Below, in pieces: positions 41,905 through 53,560 of a DNA stretch of 64,000 nucleotides. Where the stretch lies: assembly GCA_964019135.1 (NCBI GenBank), contig OZ025253.1:6267059-6331058 (forward strand), given 5' to 3'. The first letter of the stretch is position 1, and each line of letters opens with the position of its first letter. The stretch comes from Arenicola marina. Its lineage: Eukaryota; Annelida; Polychaeta; Arenicolidae. A model generated the notes under the pieces. It saw nothing but the letters and a program-made list of their open reading frames with translations, was not told the origin of the DNA and did no database searches. A program made the position numbers and the translations under genes.

Positions 41905-44150
41905 GAATGTTACTTTCTGTTCCGCTGTCAGTTCTGTTCCAGAAATCGAAAAAGATCTGTGCTGATTTGTCGTGTCTCTTTTCAAACACGATTGCCTGGT
42001 ACTTACTTGGGTTCGCTCTCATTTAATTATCGGTGAACCACGTAGTTATCTCCGATAATGCCTTTTCTAGAGTTACCTTAACGTTGTTGCACTCCTTACC
42101 TTGAGACGCCACAGTATTGTCATCAGCATAATGGTACTTATCGGTTTCCCGTGCAGTGGATACAAGCAGGTCATTCGTAAATACATTATACAGATGTGGA
42201 CCAAAACAGATCCTGTGGTGCTCCTTTCTTGAGAGAAAGCCACTCGTCGGATTATGTCCTAGTTTGATCCTCTGTTCGCGGTTCGTAAGATAACTTGCAA
42301 AAAAACAAGCGTACATGATTGTTTACTGATGCCATCAGCGTTCATCTTGGTAATTAATAATCTGTGTGGAAGACAATCGAATGCTTTTGAGAGATCCATT
42401 AGTATAGCTCCCATAACTTGTTTATTATCCAATGCAGTTTTGAAGTCTTCAACGAAGCGCATCACTAGGCTTTGACAGCTGTGTCCCTTTCTAAACCCAC
42501 ATAGTCTGGGCGATAACCTGGGTTCCATAAATGACATAAGCTGGTCACACAATATTTTTCTATATATATCTATATCTTGGAAATACCGGGGATAATATTT
42601 TAGCGTTGTCTCTTTTGGAAACGTGCTATAATTAATCGTCATATTTAACACATACCTTAATGGCTCACACAAGATAGCAGCTCCCAGCTTGATAAGCTTC
42701 GGAGGTATCTTGTTGTAGCCACTAGCCTTCGACACGTCAATGCCTTTAAGTGCATTGTATATTAAGTTAAGTTTCCGTTGTGCCTTGGTTACCTTCCTTT
42801 ATAGCCATAACGGATTTATGGTCTTTGTGGGGTTGTGGGCCGGGTTTCGTTCAAAGGTTGATCATCTGGTATCACCTTGATGGCCTATATCTTTGGCATC
42901 GTCTATGAAATATTGATTAAATATGTCACTTACCTTTGATGGATCTGATATTATTTCTTCTCGCTCTTTCAGAAACACGTTTCCGCCGCTTTTTTTTTTC
43001 TTGATATCAGTGGTTTTACAACTTTGCAGAATTCCTTACCGTAAGTCGTAGCTTTGCTACATTTCCCATTAATGTACTTTCGAATGTTTACTTTTCGAAG
43101 ACGTCCTATGAGATTCCTTTGCTTTCCGTATTTTTCCCAATTCTCTTGGCTACTCAATTGCTCGTACTTCCGTCTGAACATATTTTATACATTTATGGCT
43201 TTGCGAAGATGGCTATTCATATAGGGCACACAGTTATTCTTAACTACCCGTTGCTTGGTTGGTGCATGTCTATCAACGACCTCTTTGATCAATGTGCTAC
43301 AAAACCAATATGAACCATCAACGTCTTCAAAAAAACTTCACCTACATGAACAGGTACCGAGGCTAGATCGTCTTTGTATTTAATCTCATCAAAATGTTTA
43401 AAGCTTTGATAATGGACACGTTTCAGCTGCTTAATGAGAATTTCTATTTTCGTTGCTACGCATACCATAGGGATGGTAAAAATCGCTGAGGCCCGTATCT
43501 GTACATGATACATCTCATAAGCGCCTTGACACATTTGTAATCACAACATCAATTAAGGTCGGTGTTTTAGCTTTAAAACAATTTAATGACTTAACGATAT
43601 TTGTTGGCATCATAGACCTCTAATATGTCGTTCAGTTCAGGTTTAACATGTTCACATTTAAATCTCCCAACAGTACAAGGTTAGCCTTTGAAGCAGCGAT
43701 TGCAATCAGAAGGCTATCAGTCTAATCTTTGTCACAAGTAACGCATTTTTTACCTTCAGCTGCTTGTATGCACTGAGCCAGAGCCACTGTTCAGCTTTCA
43801 GCGTCACCTCTATTGCCAGAGATTCGATACGCCCATTCTCATCTTCATTAATGTCTATATCCTTGCGCCGCTGGTGTGGTATGTCGTCTCTTACCTACAC
43901 CATTATTCTTCCAGAGCTGTCTGTATTATCATTTCCGTGGGCCTTGTAACCGTTTAAAGTAAATTGGCTTGCCGGAAAGCTATCATCTGACTTAGTCTCT
44001 TGAATGAACAAGACATCTAATGCGCCTTTGCCCAGTGATTGGCTTAGCGGTCCAAACTTATGCCGTACGCTGTTTATGTTACTGTGGGCTATCTTGGGAA
44101 TGTTTACATTTCTCTGATGAATTAGGGCGAGTCCAAATAACTCTTGATGA
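41905..44150 (-). pseudogene. CR1-like LINE: endonuclease and RT, decayed
   Basis: On the minus strand from 44150 down: an APE endonuclease start (IPKIAHSNINSVRHKF, LDVLFIQETKSDDSFP), a linker (EQLSSQENWEKYGKQRNLIG), then RT motifs SGYNKIPPKLIK, FRKGHSCQSLVMRFVEDF, ILMDLSKAFDCLPHRLLI, FTNDL and YHYADDNTVAS, then MRANPSKYQAIVF and ISGTELTAEQKVTF. Several stops and frame changes break it. The sequence stops near 41905, at the point where the 38587-38995 fragment would follow after roughly 15 residues. Confidence 0.78.
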
Positions 44151-44299
44151 GTATTATAGAAAGCTATTTGTTATAGTTTTATGTTACTGCTGAGGATCCA
44201 GTGCTGTGAGAGCTTTTTGTTGTTGTTTTAGTATGGTAGGAGTGGTTATTGCTGTGAAGAGCTTTGGGGAACACTGCCTAAAACATGTAAAGCGTCTAT

Positions 44300-44870
44300 G
44301 GAGATAAGGAGTGTGCTATAAAAAAAAATCTTTGAAAGGTATATTGACATATTTCTTGGCGAACTGTTGCGTATGCTTTATCGAACTCGAGATCTTGTGA
44401 CGAAATGATGGGTATGCGAAGTGCCCGATTTAGCGGTAGTAATGCTGTGGCCCATTTTAATATGAGAAGCAACACGCTACCAAATTTGATTAACTCCATA
44501 AGTAAAATAAGCCACGAACACGCCACCACACCCCATCCCCTCGGCACGTTACATAGGAATGTAAATATGATAATTTGTATAATTGTTTTTACTCGTAGCG
44601 GCGAAGGTGCAGTTACGAATAAACCTGATGACATCAGACCAGAGTCTCTTATTCCGACTTGAGGCATATAATGGACACACCAGATATAGAAATCATATTC
44701 GTCTTTGACAAGATATTCGCCATGTTTATAACAACATTTACAATATCTATCCTGTTGTTCTATATTACAACGCTTACCCTTTTCAATTTCTAAGCTATGA
44801 GCCGAGCACCTCAACCTGGCTAGTGCCCTTCGGTAATTAATAACGTTAACACATCTCAAAAATAATTCTG
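44300..44870 (-). pseudogene. LINE C-terminal fragment, second element
   Basis: A minus-strand frame (187 codons from 44859) contains RALARLRCSAHSLEIEKG and CKCCYKHGEYLVKDEYDFYI. This is the LRxSxHxLEIExG plus CxxC plus EDEYHF pattern that ends many animal LINE ORF2 proteins. It is separate from the CR1-like element, whose endonuclease starts just to its left on the same strand. The downstream part of the frame has no known motif. Confidence 0.55.
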
Positions 44871-46175
44871 GCTAAACTAGTGCTTTTTGGTTTTAGATAG
44901 GTTAACTGATAGACCCCGCAGTCCACAAAATTTTGACAAACAGTCGATAAGCTTTTGCAAGTGACCAATGGCTATTCATGAACATTGGCATCTACTTACT
45001 GTAGGAATACAGGGTGTAACAGTTGGCAGTGGAGGTCGACTTGCCTATGTGCGGGGTGTAACAGTTGACAGTGGCGATCGACTTGCCTATGTATGGGGTG
45101 GCGAGGTGTAACAGCTGGCAGTAGGGGTCGACTTGCCATAGACACACCTCAATCGGTATTCATAAACCCTATTGCATCCAGAAGGACATGTGTAAATGAG
45201 GTATGCTACTGCAGTCGCATGCAGAGGAGTTAAAACTGAATCAAATACCAATGTTCACCTTTACCTGATCATCTGGCCCATGTGTCAAAACAAGACTATT
45301 CATCTAAAAGCAAAAGTCACGGATTTCCGTTTCATGTACCCGCAGCAAAACGTCGATACTAGAAGGGATACTTCTATAGAGCAAGTGGTTGCTTTAGAAC
45401 GTATATAGAGATAACATTTCGACAGAGCCAGTTTTTTTCCTGTCGTAGCCGGTTATGATCAGGTAAGTTTGCAGGTGTGTAGAAGTACGCCAGGCAGCCT
45501 GTGCTGAATCAGGGGTCAACCCGAAACAAATTGCAATAGTAATCCATCCTATTTGTTCTCATTCCTTATGTATTTGTGAATATAATTTTCAAAATGTACT
45601 AAACTCTATTCATTGTAACTTTTACGCGGGTAGGTTCCCCTACCCCCGTAACACCAGAATGGATTACGTATTTGCCCCAACACGAAGTGGCAGAGATCCG
45701 AAGCGTTGTAATTATTGAGACCCCAACTACGAATTTAGACCTGCGTACCCTTCGCCTACTATATTTAATGGAGTGTTATTTCGTCTACTAAATACAACAA
45801 ATAAAAATAAAACATCTTTAATAATAAAGTTTCTACATGCTTTTTTAACGAGGGACCCGTCTCCCGGTTTTCCGACTGTTGATAGACACCGTGTTTTTGC
45901 ACAGCGCCGGATGGGACTCAAGTGTGACAGTCTGTAACGTTTCAATAAATTGTCCGATTTCCACAATTTAATCGACTATATATGTGTCTTATATTTGGAC
46001 TGCTTTACCGCCATACCGGTCTAGATAGGCCTGGTAAATTTTTGTTAAAAAGCTATAACTGAGGGGGGATGGGGGTGCCTCGATCGATCAATCATCATTT
46101 GCAGTTTCACCGTCACCAATACCGGTTTGATTCATCTCTATCTGTAACGTTTAAATTATAATAAGTGAAACGTCC
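44871..46175. repeat. Mostly unfeatured; triple 43-48-bp repeat at 45014-45140
   Basis: Three imperfect tandem copies of GTAACAGTTGRCAGTGG...TCGACTTGCC lie at 45014-45140. The remainder shows no supported gene or RNA. Confidence 0.55.
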
Positions 46176-46179
46176 ACGC

Positions 46180-46600
46180 AAATCAAGGGTGCCTCACCCC
46201 CAACATGGTGTGTCTCCGTCCCCTAACTTAGGCAATTACCCCAACTTGGGGTTTCTCCCCTTCCCTAACTGGGGAGTCTCCTCACCCCTAACTTGGGGTG
46301 TCTACCTTCCAGTATCTTTGGGTATCACTTTAGCTTTGAGTGTCGCCCCTCCCCTAACTTGTGGTGTCCTTCCGCTTCTAATTTATGGTGTCTACCCTCT
46401 TCTAACTCTGGGTGTCGTCCCTGCGCTAACTTAGGGTGTCTACCCTACCCTTACTTGAGGATACCATCCTAACTTGGGGTACCGCCCCGATTTGGGGTGT
46501 CTTCCCTCCAATAACACCGGGATTACCATCGGAACTTGGAGTGTCTGCCCTCCCCTAGCTTGGAGTGTGTCCCCTCTACTTACTCCTTAAACTCCCCAAA
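46180..46600. repeat. Degenerate CCCTAACTTGGGGTGTCT minisatellite
   Basis: Roughly 15 loose units are built on CCCTAACTTGGGGTGTCTACC, with variable spacing (about 25-35 bp). CCCTAA and TTGGGG words resemble telomere repeats only superficially; the period is not 6. Confidence 0.7.
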
Positions 46601-47159
46601 GTCTGTCAAACCGAAGGCCCATCCGGCTCGCCATGCAAATACACTGCGTCGATCGACAGCCGGAAAGCATGAAAAGAGGTTCCTACTTTAAAATGTCATA
46701 AAAACTTTAATATACAAGATATTTTATCTCTGTTTGTTGCATTTTGTAGATTAAATAACTCTCCATCATGCACACTGAAAATATGGGCAGGCAGGTCACA
46801 ATTTGTAGTGCGGGTCTCAGCTGCCTCGCCTCCCTATCATTTCGTTTATGTAAAAATATATTGTTTCTTGTGGGGTTAATAGGGTAAAGTAATTGAGCCA
46901 CCCAATAAAAATGTGTTCCAATAAATTGATTTTGGTCGATTTTGGAAAAACCACTACTGGATACATATGGAGTATGAAAAAACAGGTTTAATTACCATTG
47001 CAATTTGTTTTTGGGTATATCCCTAGGTTGCCCGCACTATTATGTGAAAGGATACATGAAGGTAATTCTCTCTTTCTAGATTTATTACGCGAATCATGGT
47101 ATTTAGTTTATCCGACATCATTACACCCCGTGGGCAAATATCTTAATATCAGAATTTCA
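46601..47159. other. No gene recognised
   Basis: AT-rich sequence with short frames lacking motifs. Confidence 0.5.
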
Positions 47160-47819
47160 CTAAAAACTAAAGGTTTCTATCGATTTTTCTATGGAAATTC
47201 TAAACGTAAGAGTTTTTATAGAATTTCCATTGAGTTTTCATATAATTTCTATGGAGTTTCCATAGTCTCCATCGAGTTTGAATAGTTTCCACACCGGCCT
47301 TAAAACTGACGGCAGGCACAACAACAAGCTCTGGATTTAACACACGTAGGCTACTTTCTCTGCGACAACCGAACGAGTGGTTTGACGAATTCTGGAATAT
47401 ATTGCGTAAGAAGATTCCGGCAAGCGATATATGAAGGGATACCGACGGCACGGCACTATATAAGGTGATTAAAATTTAAAACTTCGCATTTAAGGAACGT
47501 TGGAAGCCTTGCCGGCATATTGACTTTCACACCGGTTGCCTGTTGCGAAGTGAAAGTAGCGGCGGAGCCAATCCTTTGGACAATAACATTAGCAGCATGA
47601 GATGTGAAGGTCTGCCCAACGGCCGTGCCCGTTCAGTCGAGACGAAGCTGATGTTGGACCCAGGGCGACCTTGAACTCTGTAGCATGCACTGCCGCGACG
47701 TGCGCTTTTTTTGGAAACCCTATGGAAATTCTATGAAATGTTGGTGGTTTAGGCCACTTTTGTGCACATGAAGGCTAAATCGGGCCTAGGACCCTTTGGG
47801 ACGATGAAGGATGAAGGAA
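47160..47819. other. Short ATTTCTATGGAA repeat cluster, otherwise unfeatured
   Basis: A few ATTTCTATRGARTTTCC words near 47170-47290 are kin to the array at 47820-48030. The rest (47290-47820) has no supported feature. Confidence 0.5.
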
Positions 47820-48030
47820 TGAAACATGGCCCAGATGAAAACGCTATGGAAATTCTATAGAAATTCTATGAAAATTCTATGAAAACTCTGGAAATTCTAT
47901 GAAAATTCTATGAAAACTAAATGGAAAATCTCTGGATATTCTATAAAGACTCTATGGAAATTCTATGGAAATTCTATGAAGATTCTATGGAAATTCTATG
48001 GCAATTCTATGAAAACTCTGTGGAAATTCT
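47820..48030. repeat. 12-bp-based minisatellite (GAAATTCTATGG)
   Basis: About 15 units of GGAAATTCTATG/AAAATTCTATG run directly into the next, unrelated array at 48031. Confidence 0.85.
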
Positions 48031-48286
48031 ATGGTAAGATAATTTATCAGTGGCAGTATATATATATCTCAATATATCTGGCATCGGTAAGATAATTTAT
48101 CAGTGGCAGTATATATATATCTCAATATATGTGGCATCGTTAAGATAATTTATCAGTGGCAATATATATATCTCAATATATCTGGCATCGGTAAGATAAT
48201 TTATCAGTTACAATATATATATTTCAATATATCTGGCATCGGTAAGGTAATTTATCAGTGGCATTATATGGCAATATATCTGGTTA
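48031..48286. repeat. ~52-bp AT-rich tandem repeat, five units
   Basis: Units share GTAAGATAATTTATCAGTGG, a TATATATCTCAATATATCTG segment and GGCATCG. The last unit is divergent. No coding support. Confidence 0.9.
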
Positions 48287-49160
48287 ATGTCAATATGACA
48301 ATGATGCCTCGTTGAGATCAACGGACTAGTATTCTCTTAGCATCAACATAGACAATAAATTATATGATAAAAACATTTTAGTCTTTCATTTGGGTACATA
48401 ATGATAGATTTTGGATGCCCTGAGCGTTGAAGTAACCCCTTCAAACAAAAAGATAGCAGTAAGTAAACATGGAAACAAGGTTCGCACGTCACCCACAGAA
48501 ACATAAGATAAATGCACACACATTTACGCACCTCCCCAACAATTCGAAAAGTGAAATTCATTTTGCATAAATAGATGAGACTTACCTGTAAATGACAGTA
48601 TTCAGTACAATGATGGATCGGTGGATGTTCTGTCCCCATCGAAAGATGCCAAGCAAACTGCCGACGTTTCGCGTCAAAACCAAGTTATACTCGACAATTT
48701 CTACTGCCACAAGAAAAAACCAATACATGTAGTTGAAACACGGTCATGTCAAATCAAGTGAATAATAATTGTGAGAGTTATTTTCTGTCACATATATACG
48801 ACAGATCAGGTATTGGCGGTGATACAGCTCTATATACTCTATATATATAGCGAAAGTATCGACCTCCCCCCTCCCGCCAGGACCAACTGTGCCCCAGGCG
48901 TACTTTGGCGCGGACCATCGCAGCCCAGTCACCCACAGTACGACCGCTCAAGGCCACTTCCTGGGGCGACCCGGCCACTGCGGCCACATAACGATACACA
49001 GACCTCATGACGCACTCCCGTTCGGCAATAAAATCGACGAGCGTATGGTAATGCAGTCACGTAGCCAGCCTCAACATAAAGTGAACGCTGACCAAAACCG
49101 CCAGCCGCGATAGGAGAGGAGAGTCTGGGGGTAATTTTTCACCCTTTAAATGTCCCAAAA
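48287..49160. other. No gene recognised
   Basis: Short frames on both strands (for example around 48771-49010) have no known domain. No RNA gene is seen. Confidence 0.5.
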
Positions 49161-49257
49161 ATGTCCGCCCGTTGCAATATGTCCGCCCAAAACTCAATTC
49201 ATCGTTGCAAAATATCCGCCCGTTACAGTCGTTATGTGTCGGTTGGTTAAAAGATGT

Positions 49258-49800
49258 CAATCTGGATATAAGGGGTCAATCTGGATCTAAGGGGTCAATC
49301 TGGATCTCATGGGGCAAATCCAGATATGTGGGGTCAAATCTGGATCTGTCGGGTCAATCTGGATATGTGGGGTCAAATCTGGATCTGTCGGATCAATCTG
49401 GATTTGAGAGGTCAAATTTGGATCTGAGGGGTCAATTTGGATCTGAGGGGTCAAATCTGGATCTGAGGGGTCAATCTGGATCTGATGGGTCAAATCTGGA
49501 TCTAAGAGGTCAAATCTGGATCTCATGGGTCAATCTGGATCTCATGGGTCAATCTGGATATGTGGGGTCAAATCTGGATCTGTCGGTTCAATCTGGATCT
49601 GAGAGATCAAATCTAGATCTGAGGGGTCAATCTGGGTCTGAGAGGTCAAATCTGGATATGTGGGCTCAAATCTGGATACGTGGGGTCAAATCTGGATCTG
49701 TGGGGTCATTCTGGATCTTAGGTGTCGATCTGATCTGAGGGGTAAATCGGGATCTCATGTGTCAAATCCGGATATGTCGGGTCAGTCTGGATCTCGAAAT
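49258..49800. repeat. ~20-bp array, left inner arm
   Basis: About 26 units of TCAATCTGGATCTGAGGGG, including variants with GATATGTGG or GATCTCATGG, all in one orientation. Confidence 0.9.
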
Positions 49801-50669
49801 CACAAAAAAGGCACACGTTTTTGGTTTTTAAAGCAACCTCTATAGTCCCATTTACATTTTGCATTTCATGGTATTATAGGTTCCCACGAGGTCCATGTGA
49901 TCTTACGAGTGCTAGACAGGGGCGTTTCCCATTCCATTTCGGCATGTCAAATTGAGCTTAGCAAGGCTCGTAATAAGCGTACGAAAATCTTATTCTTGAC
50001 ATATATCTCCTTGAAAATGTGCAACGCGCACGTTGTAGATTAAGATAATCCACAAGGAAGGCAACATATGCCGTGTAATTAAACCTATAATCATGTTACA
50101 AGCCTTTTGATAGTGACAGGGCAATACAATTGGAACGGTAATTCATATATTGTGACACCTTGATTGAATGAAGGGCTATAATATATCGCGGTCCATGCAT
50201 CGGGACGAACAAATGGACGCATGTCACAACGTGGAATCGCTTATCGGCGAACGGCTTACCATAACTACCATGGTGACGTAACGGGAAGCATATAGGAGTC
50301 AACCACGCAGCCGTGTTTTGAGCACGAGCGCATGCAAGGTTACTTGAAAGGAATGATAATATACAGATCGTAGCCTCGCGGCTTTGTAATCTTTCTCACG
50401 GCTCGACGCTGCAAAGGGTGCCACATTTAGCAGCCACTTGTACGGTGCCTAGTTGAACATATTGTACCTTTGTGTGTGGGGGGGGGGGGGAGTGGGGGGG
50501 TGCGCTTTAGGGCAGGTGTTTGTCGTGGCGTATAGCCGCCGGTTTCAGCTCCCATGCGGCTGTTGGCGCTAGCCCGACAACCAAGCCATTAGGCTCTCAG
50601 TTCCAGCGAGATCATTCTTGCCGCCCTAAACTACTGAGCTGAAGCTCACTCTCAGGACCCGTATTGGCC

Positions 50670-51840
50670 CCCAAGGTCCGGATTGACCCTTCTGGTCCCG
50701 ATTTTACTACTGAGAACCAATTTGACACCTATCTGTATTGACCATTAAGATCCTGATTTAATCCATCGTATCAGTATTTGACTATGATCATCTCCAATAG
50801 AACTCTAGAATCCCAATTGGATCCCCAGGATCCGAACTGATTCATACAAGCCCGATTTACACCTTAGATCCAGAGCGGCTTCTTCACAATTCGATTAGGA
50901 TTGACCCTTCTGATCCATATTTGTGCCCTCAGACCCGGATTTGACCTCTAGATCCATATTTTACGCCTTAGATCCCAATTGACCCTTCCGATCCAGATTT
51001 GACCTCTTAAATCCAGATTGAACCATCAGATCCAGATTGACCCCTCAGATCCAGATTTGACCCCTCAGATCCAGATTTGACCCTTCAGATCCAGATTGAC
51101 CCGACACAGATTTGACCTCTTAGGTCCAGATTTGACCCTTCAGACATAGATGTGACCTTTCAGATCCAGATTGACCCATCAGATCCAGATTGACCCGACA
51201 CAGATTTGACCTCTTAGGTCCAGATTTGACCCTTCAGACATAGATGTGACCTTTCAGATCCAGATTGACCCCTCAGATCCAGATTGACCCCTAAGATCCA
51301 GATTTGACCCCTTCAGATCCAGATGTAACCTCTAAAGTCCAGATTTGACCCATCAGATCCAGATTTGACCTCTTAGGTCCATATTATACCCCTCAGATCC
51401 AAATTGACCTTTCAAATCCAGATTTGACCTTTGAGGTCCATATTATACCCCTCAGATCCAAATTGACCCTTTCGATCCAGCTTTGACCTCTTAAATCCAG
51501 ATTGAACCATCAGATCCCGATTGACCCCTCAGATCCAGATTGACCCTTCAGATCCAGATTTGACCTCTTAGATCCAGATTTGACCCATCAGATCCAGATT
51601 GACCCATCGGATGCACATTGACACCTCAGATCCAGATTGATCCATCGGATGCACATTGACCCCTCATATCCAGATTGACTCTTTATATCGAGATTTGACC
51701 CTCAGACCCAGATGTGACCCCTCAGATCCAGATTTGACCCCTTGGATCCAGATTGACTCTTTGTATCGAGATTTGACCCTCAGACCCAGATGTGACCCCT
51801 CAGATCGAGATTTGACCCCTTGGATCCAGATTGACCGTTC
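50670..51840. repeat. ~20-bp array, right inner arm (inverted)
   Basis: About 50 units of CAGATCCAGATTTGACCCCT, the reverse complement of the left arm repeat. It is degenerate at 50670-50930 and cleaner from about 50960. It contains internal larger duplications, for example the roughly 100-bp segment with ACCCGACACAGATTTGACC at 51095-51200 repeated at 51190-51300. Confidence 0.9.
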
Positions 51841-52472
51841 CTATCTCGAAGACACATGCCCAGATCGACACAACCCACCGCCACACCCCTCTCTTCCCTT
51901 CCCGTCAATGCTCACTCACACAAGCAGGTTTGAGCAGTCCCCACAGTAACCTTCCTCAGAATTATTTGCCCCATCTGCCAATGATTAAGGACAGAATAAA
52001 AATATTGTGACCTTGAGCTTTGACCTACATACACGCTAATGAACTTGACCGAGTCATGTCGGTCACACGCAGACACACACACACACACCTGTAGACAAAC
52101 AGACAAACTGATATATGTCGGAAACATCGTAGATTTTCCGTCATAACAAATCAGACCGACATGAAATTTAGATAATAACAGAACACACCGAGATTAAACT
52201 TCAAAATCTTATATTTTCGTCTTGAAAAACGGAACCAACCGACATACGGGCGGACATTTTGCAACGACGAATTGAGTTTTGGGCGGACATCATGCAACGA
52301 TATTTGCCGAGCGGACATTTTGCAACGACGAATTGATTTTCGGGCGGACATAATGCAACGATATTTGCCGGGCGGACATTTTGCAACGACGAATGGAGTT
52401 TTGGGCGGACATAATGCAACGATATTTGCCGGGCGGACATTTTGCAACGGGCGGACATTTTGCAACGTAATA

Positions 52473-52690
52473 CACGTGCAACTAGGCAACTATTCATGAA
52501 AGTGGGCCATTTAAAGCTATAACTACAATTCTTTTGTACGTGACGTCATGTTTCGTTGTTCTATGCAGCGTCGCTATGGCAACGATTGTCGATTGCATTG
52601 GCAGCAGCAAAGAATTTACAGTTCTTTGGCAGCAGGGCGGTTTGTGTCAGAATACAGCATTTTAAAGGCCTTCAGATGTAATAGACCACT
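52473..52690. repeat. Dispersed repeat, tail part (duplicated at 53366-53560)
   Basis: The sequence matches 53366-53560 in direct orientation (CACGTGCAACTAGGCAACTA, GGCCATTTAAAGCTATAACT, TCGCTATGGCAACGATTGTC). It starts four bases after the foldback-like element ends. Confidence 0.7.
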
Positions 52691-53094
52691 TCGCTAATCG
52701 TAGTTCGAAGTTGGCTACCGTGAGGCGCCACTGCATGTGCAATGCATTCTGGGTATTATTTTGGTCTTTGCGAGATGTCAAGTTGGCGTCATCGCCTGAC
52801 AACGTATTTTGTAGACATTTGAACATGAAATAGTGTCATCTATGTAACGGAAAACTTATGTAATCTGAATGTAAGTTAGATATGCTCATTAATTTTATAC
52901 ATGCCTTGACAATAACGTGAAAATATGGTATTTATCTCCATAGAAAAGGTCAAGATAACACCAAAATATTTCCCATAACTCTTTGTGCCAGTCTCGATTT
53001 TTCAAAGATGGCGTATAATTGCGAAGTCGTGTCATGTACTAGTTAACATGCCCGCCTACTCGTAATAATATAACAATAGTGCGAGTTTGCGGGG
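52691..53094. other. No feature recognised
   Basis: AT-rich, no supported gene. Confidence 0.5.
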
Positions 53095-53560
53095 CGTTAG
53101 GCAATTTTATTGGCCCGACACCAAGCTGTAGCAGCCCGCCACTTTTCATTATCCGCCCGAGGCCGCGTAGAGGTCATGTTATTACTATTATTACGAGTTG
53201 AATCTAAATTTAAGGCGTTGACCTATCTCTACTTCTTTGGTTTAATGTCTGCATGCAACGATCAAATTAATGTATTTTGGGACAAACTGTCCACAACTCG
53301 CAAGCCTTTCCCCATATGCTTGGCCAGTCGCCTTTTTGATACCATAAATCGTTGCCAAAAGCATGGCACGTGCAACTAGGCAACTAGGCAGGTAAGCGGG
53401 CCATTTAAAGCTATAACTACAGTTTTTTGTGCGTGACGTCATGTTTCATTGTTCTATAAAATGTCGCTATGGCAACGATTGTCCATTGCATGGGCAGCAA
53501 GGGCGGTTTGAGTCAGAATACAGCAATTTGGCGGTCTTCAGATTTAATGCTATTGTTGTA
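53095..53560. repeat. Dispersed repeat D, copy 3 with tail
   Basis: The first half shares CCGCCACTTTTCATTATCCG and TTATTACTATTATTACGAGT with repeat D at 29060 and 6541. The second half is the ~200-bp tail also found at 52473. The consensus therefore probably exceeds 450 bp. Confidence 0.6.

Larger units (their letters stand above)
49161..52468. mobile_element. Foldback-like element with long inverted arms of tandem repeats
   Basis: The order is mirrored around a centre near 50.2 kb. The outer left block 49161-49250 (ATGTCCGCCCGTTGCAA, CAAAACTCAATTC, GTCGGTTGGTT) reappears inverted at 52228-52468. The inner left array 49258-49800 (GGTCAATCTGGATCTGAGG, ~20 bp units) reappears inverted at about 50670-51840 (CAGATCCAGATTGACCC). 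The middle 49801-50660 is non-coding. Long TIRs made of short tandem repeats define foldback elements (Drosophila FB, sea urchin TU; established knowledge). No target duplication was clear, and no transposase is present. Confidence 0.65.

Noticed and set aside
41544..41965. Two plus-strand 70-codon frames with Cys residues
   Set aside because: The second is the antisense of the CR1-like LINE end and the first has no motif or splice support.
46180..46600. Telomere-related (TTGGGG/CCCTAA) array
   Set aside because: The words occur once per 25-35-bp unit, not as a 6-bp tandem.
52081..52095. (AC)n microsatellite
   Set aside because: Very short and unremarkable.
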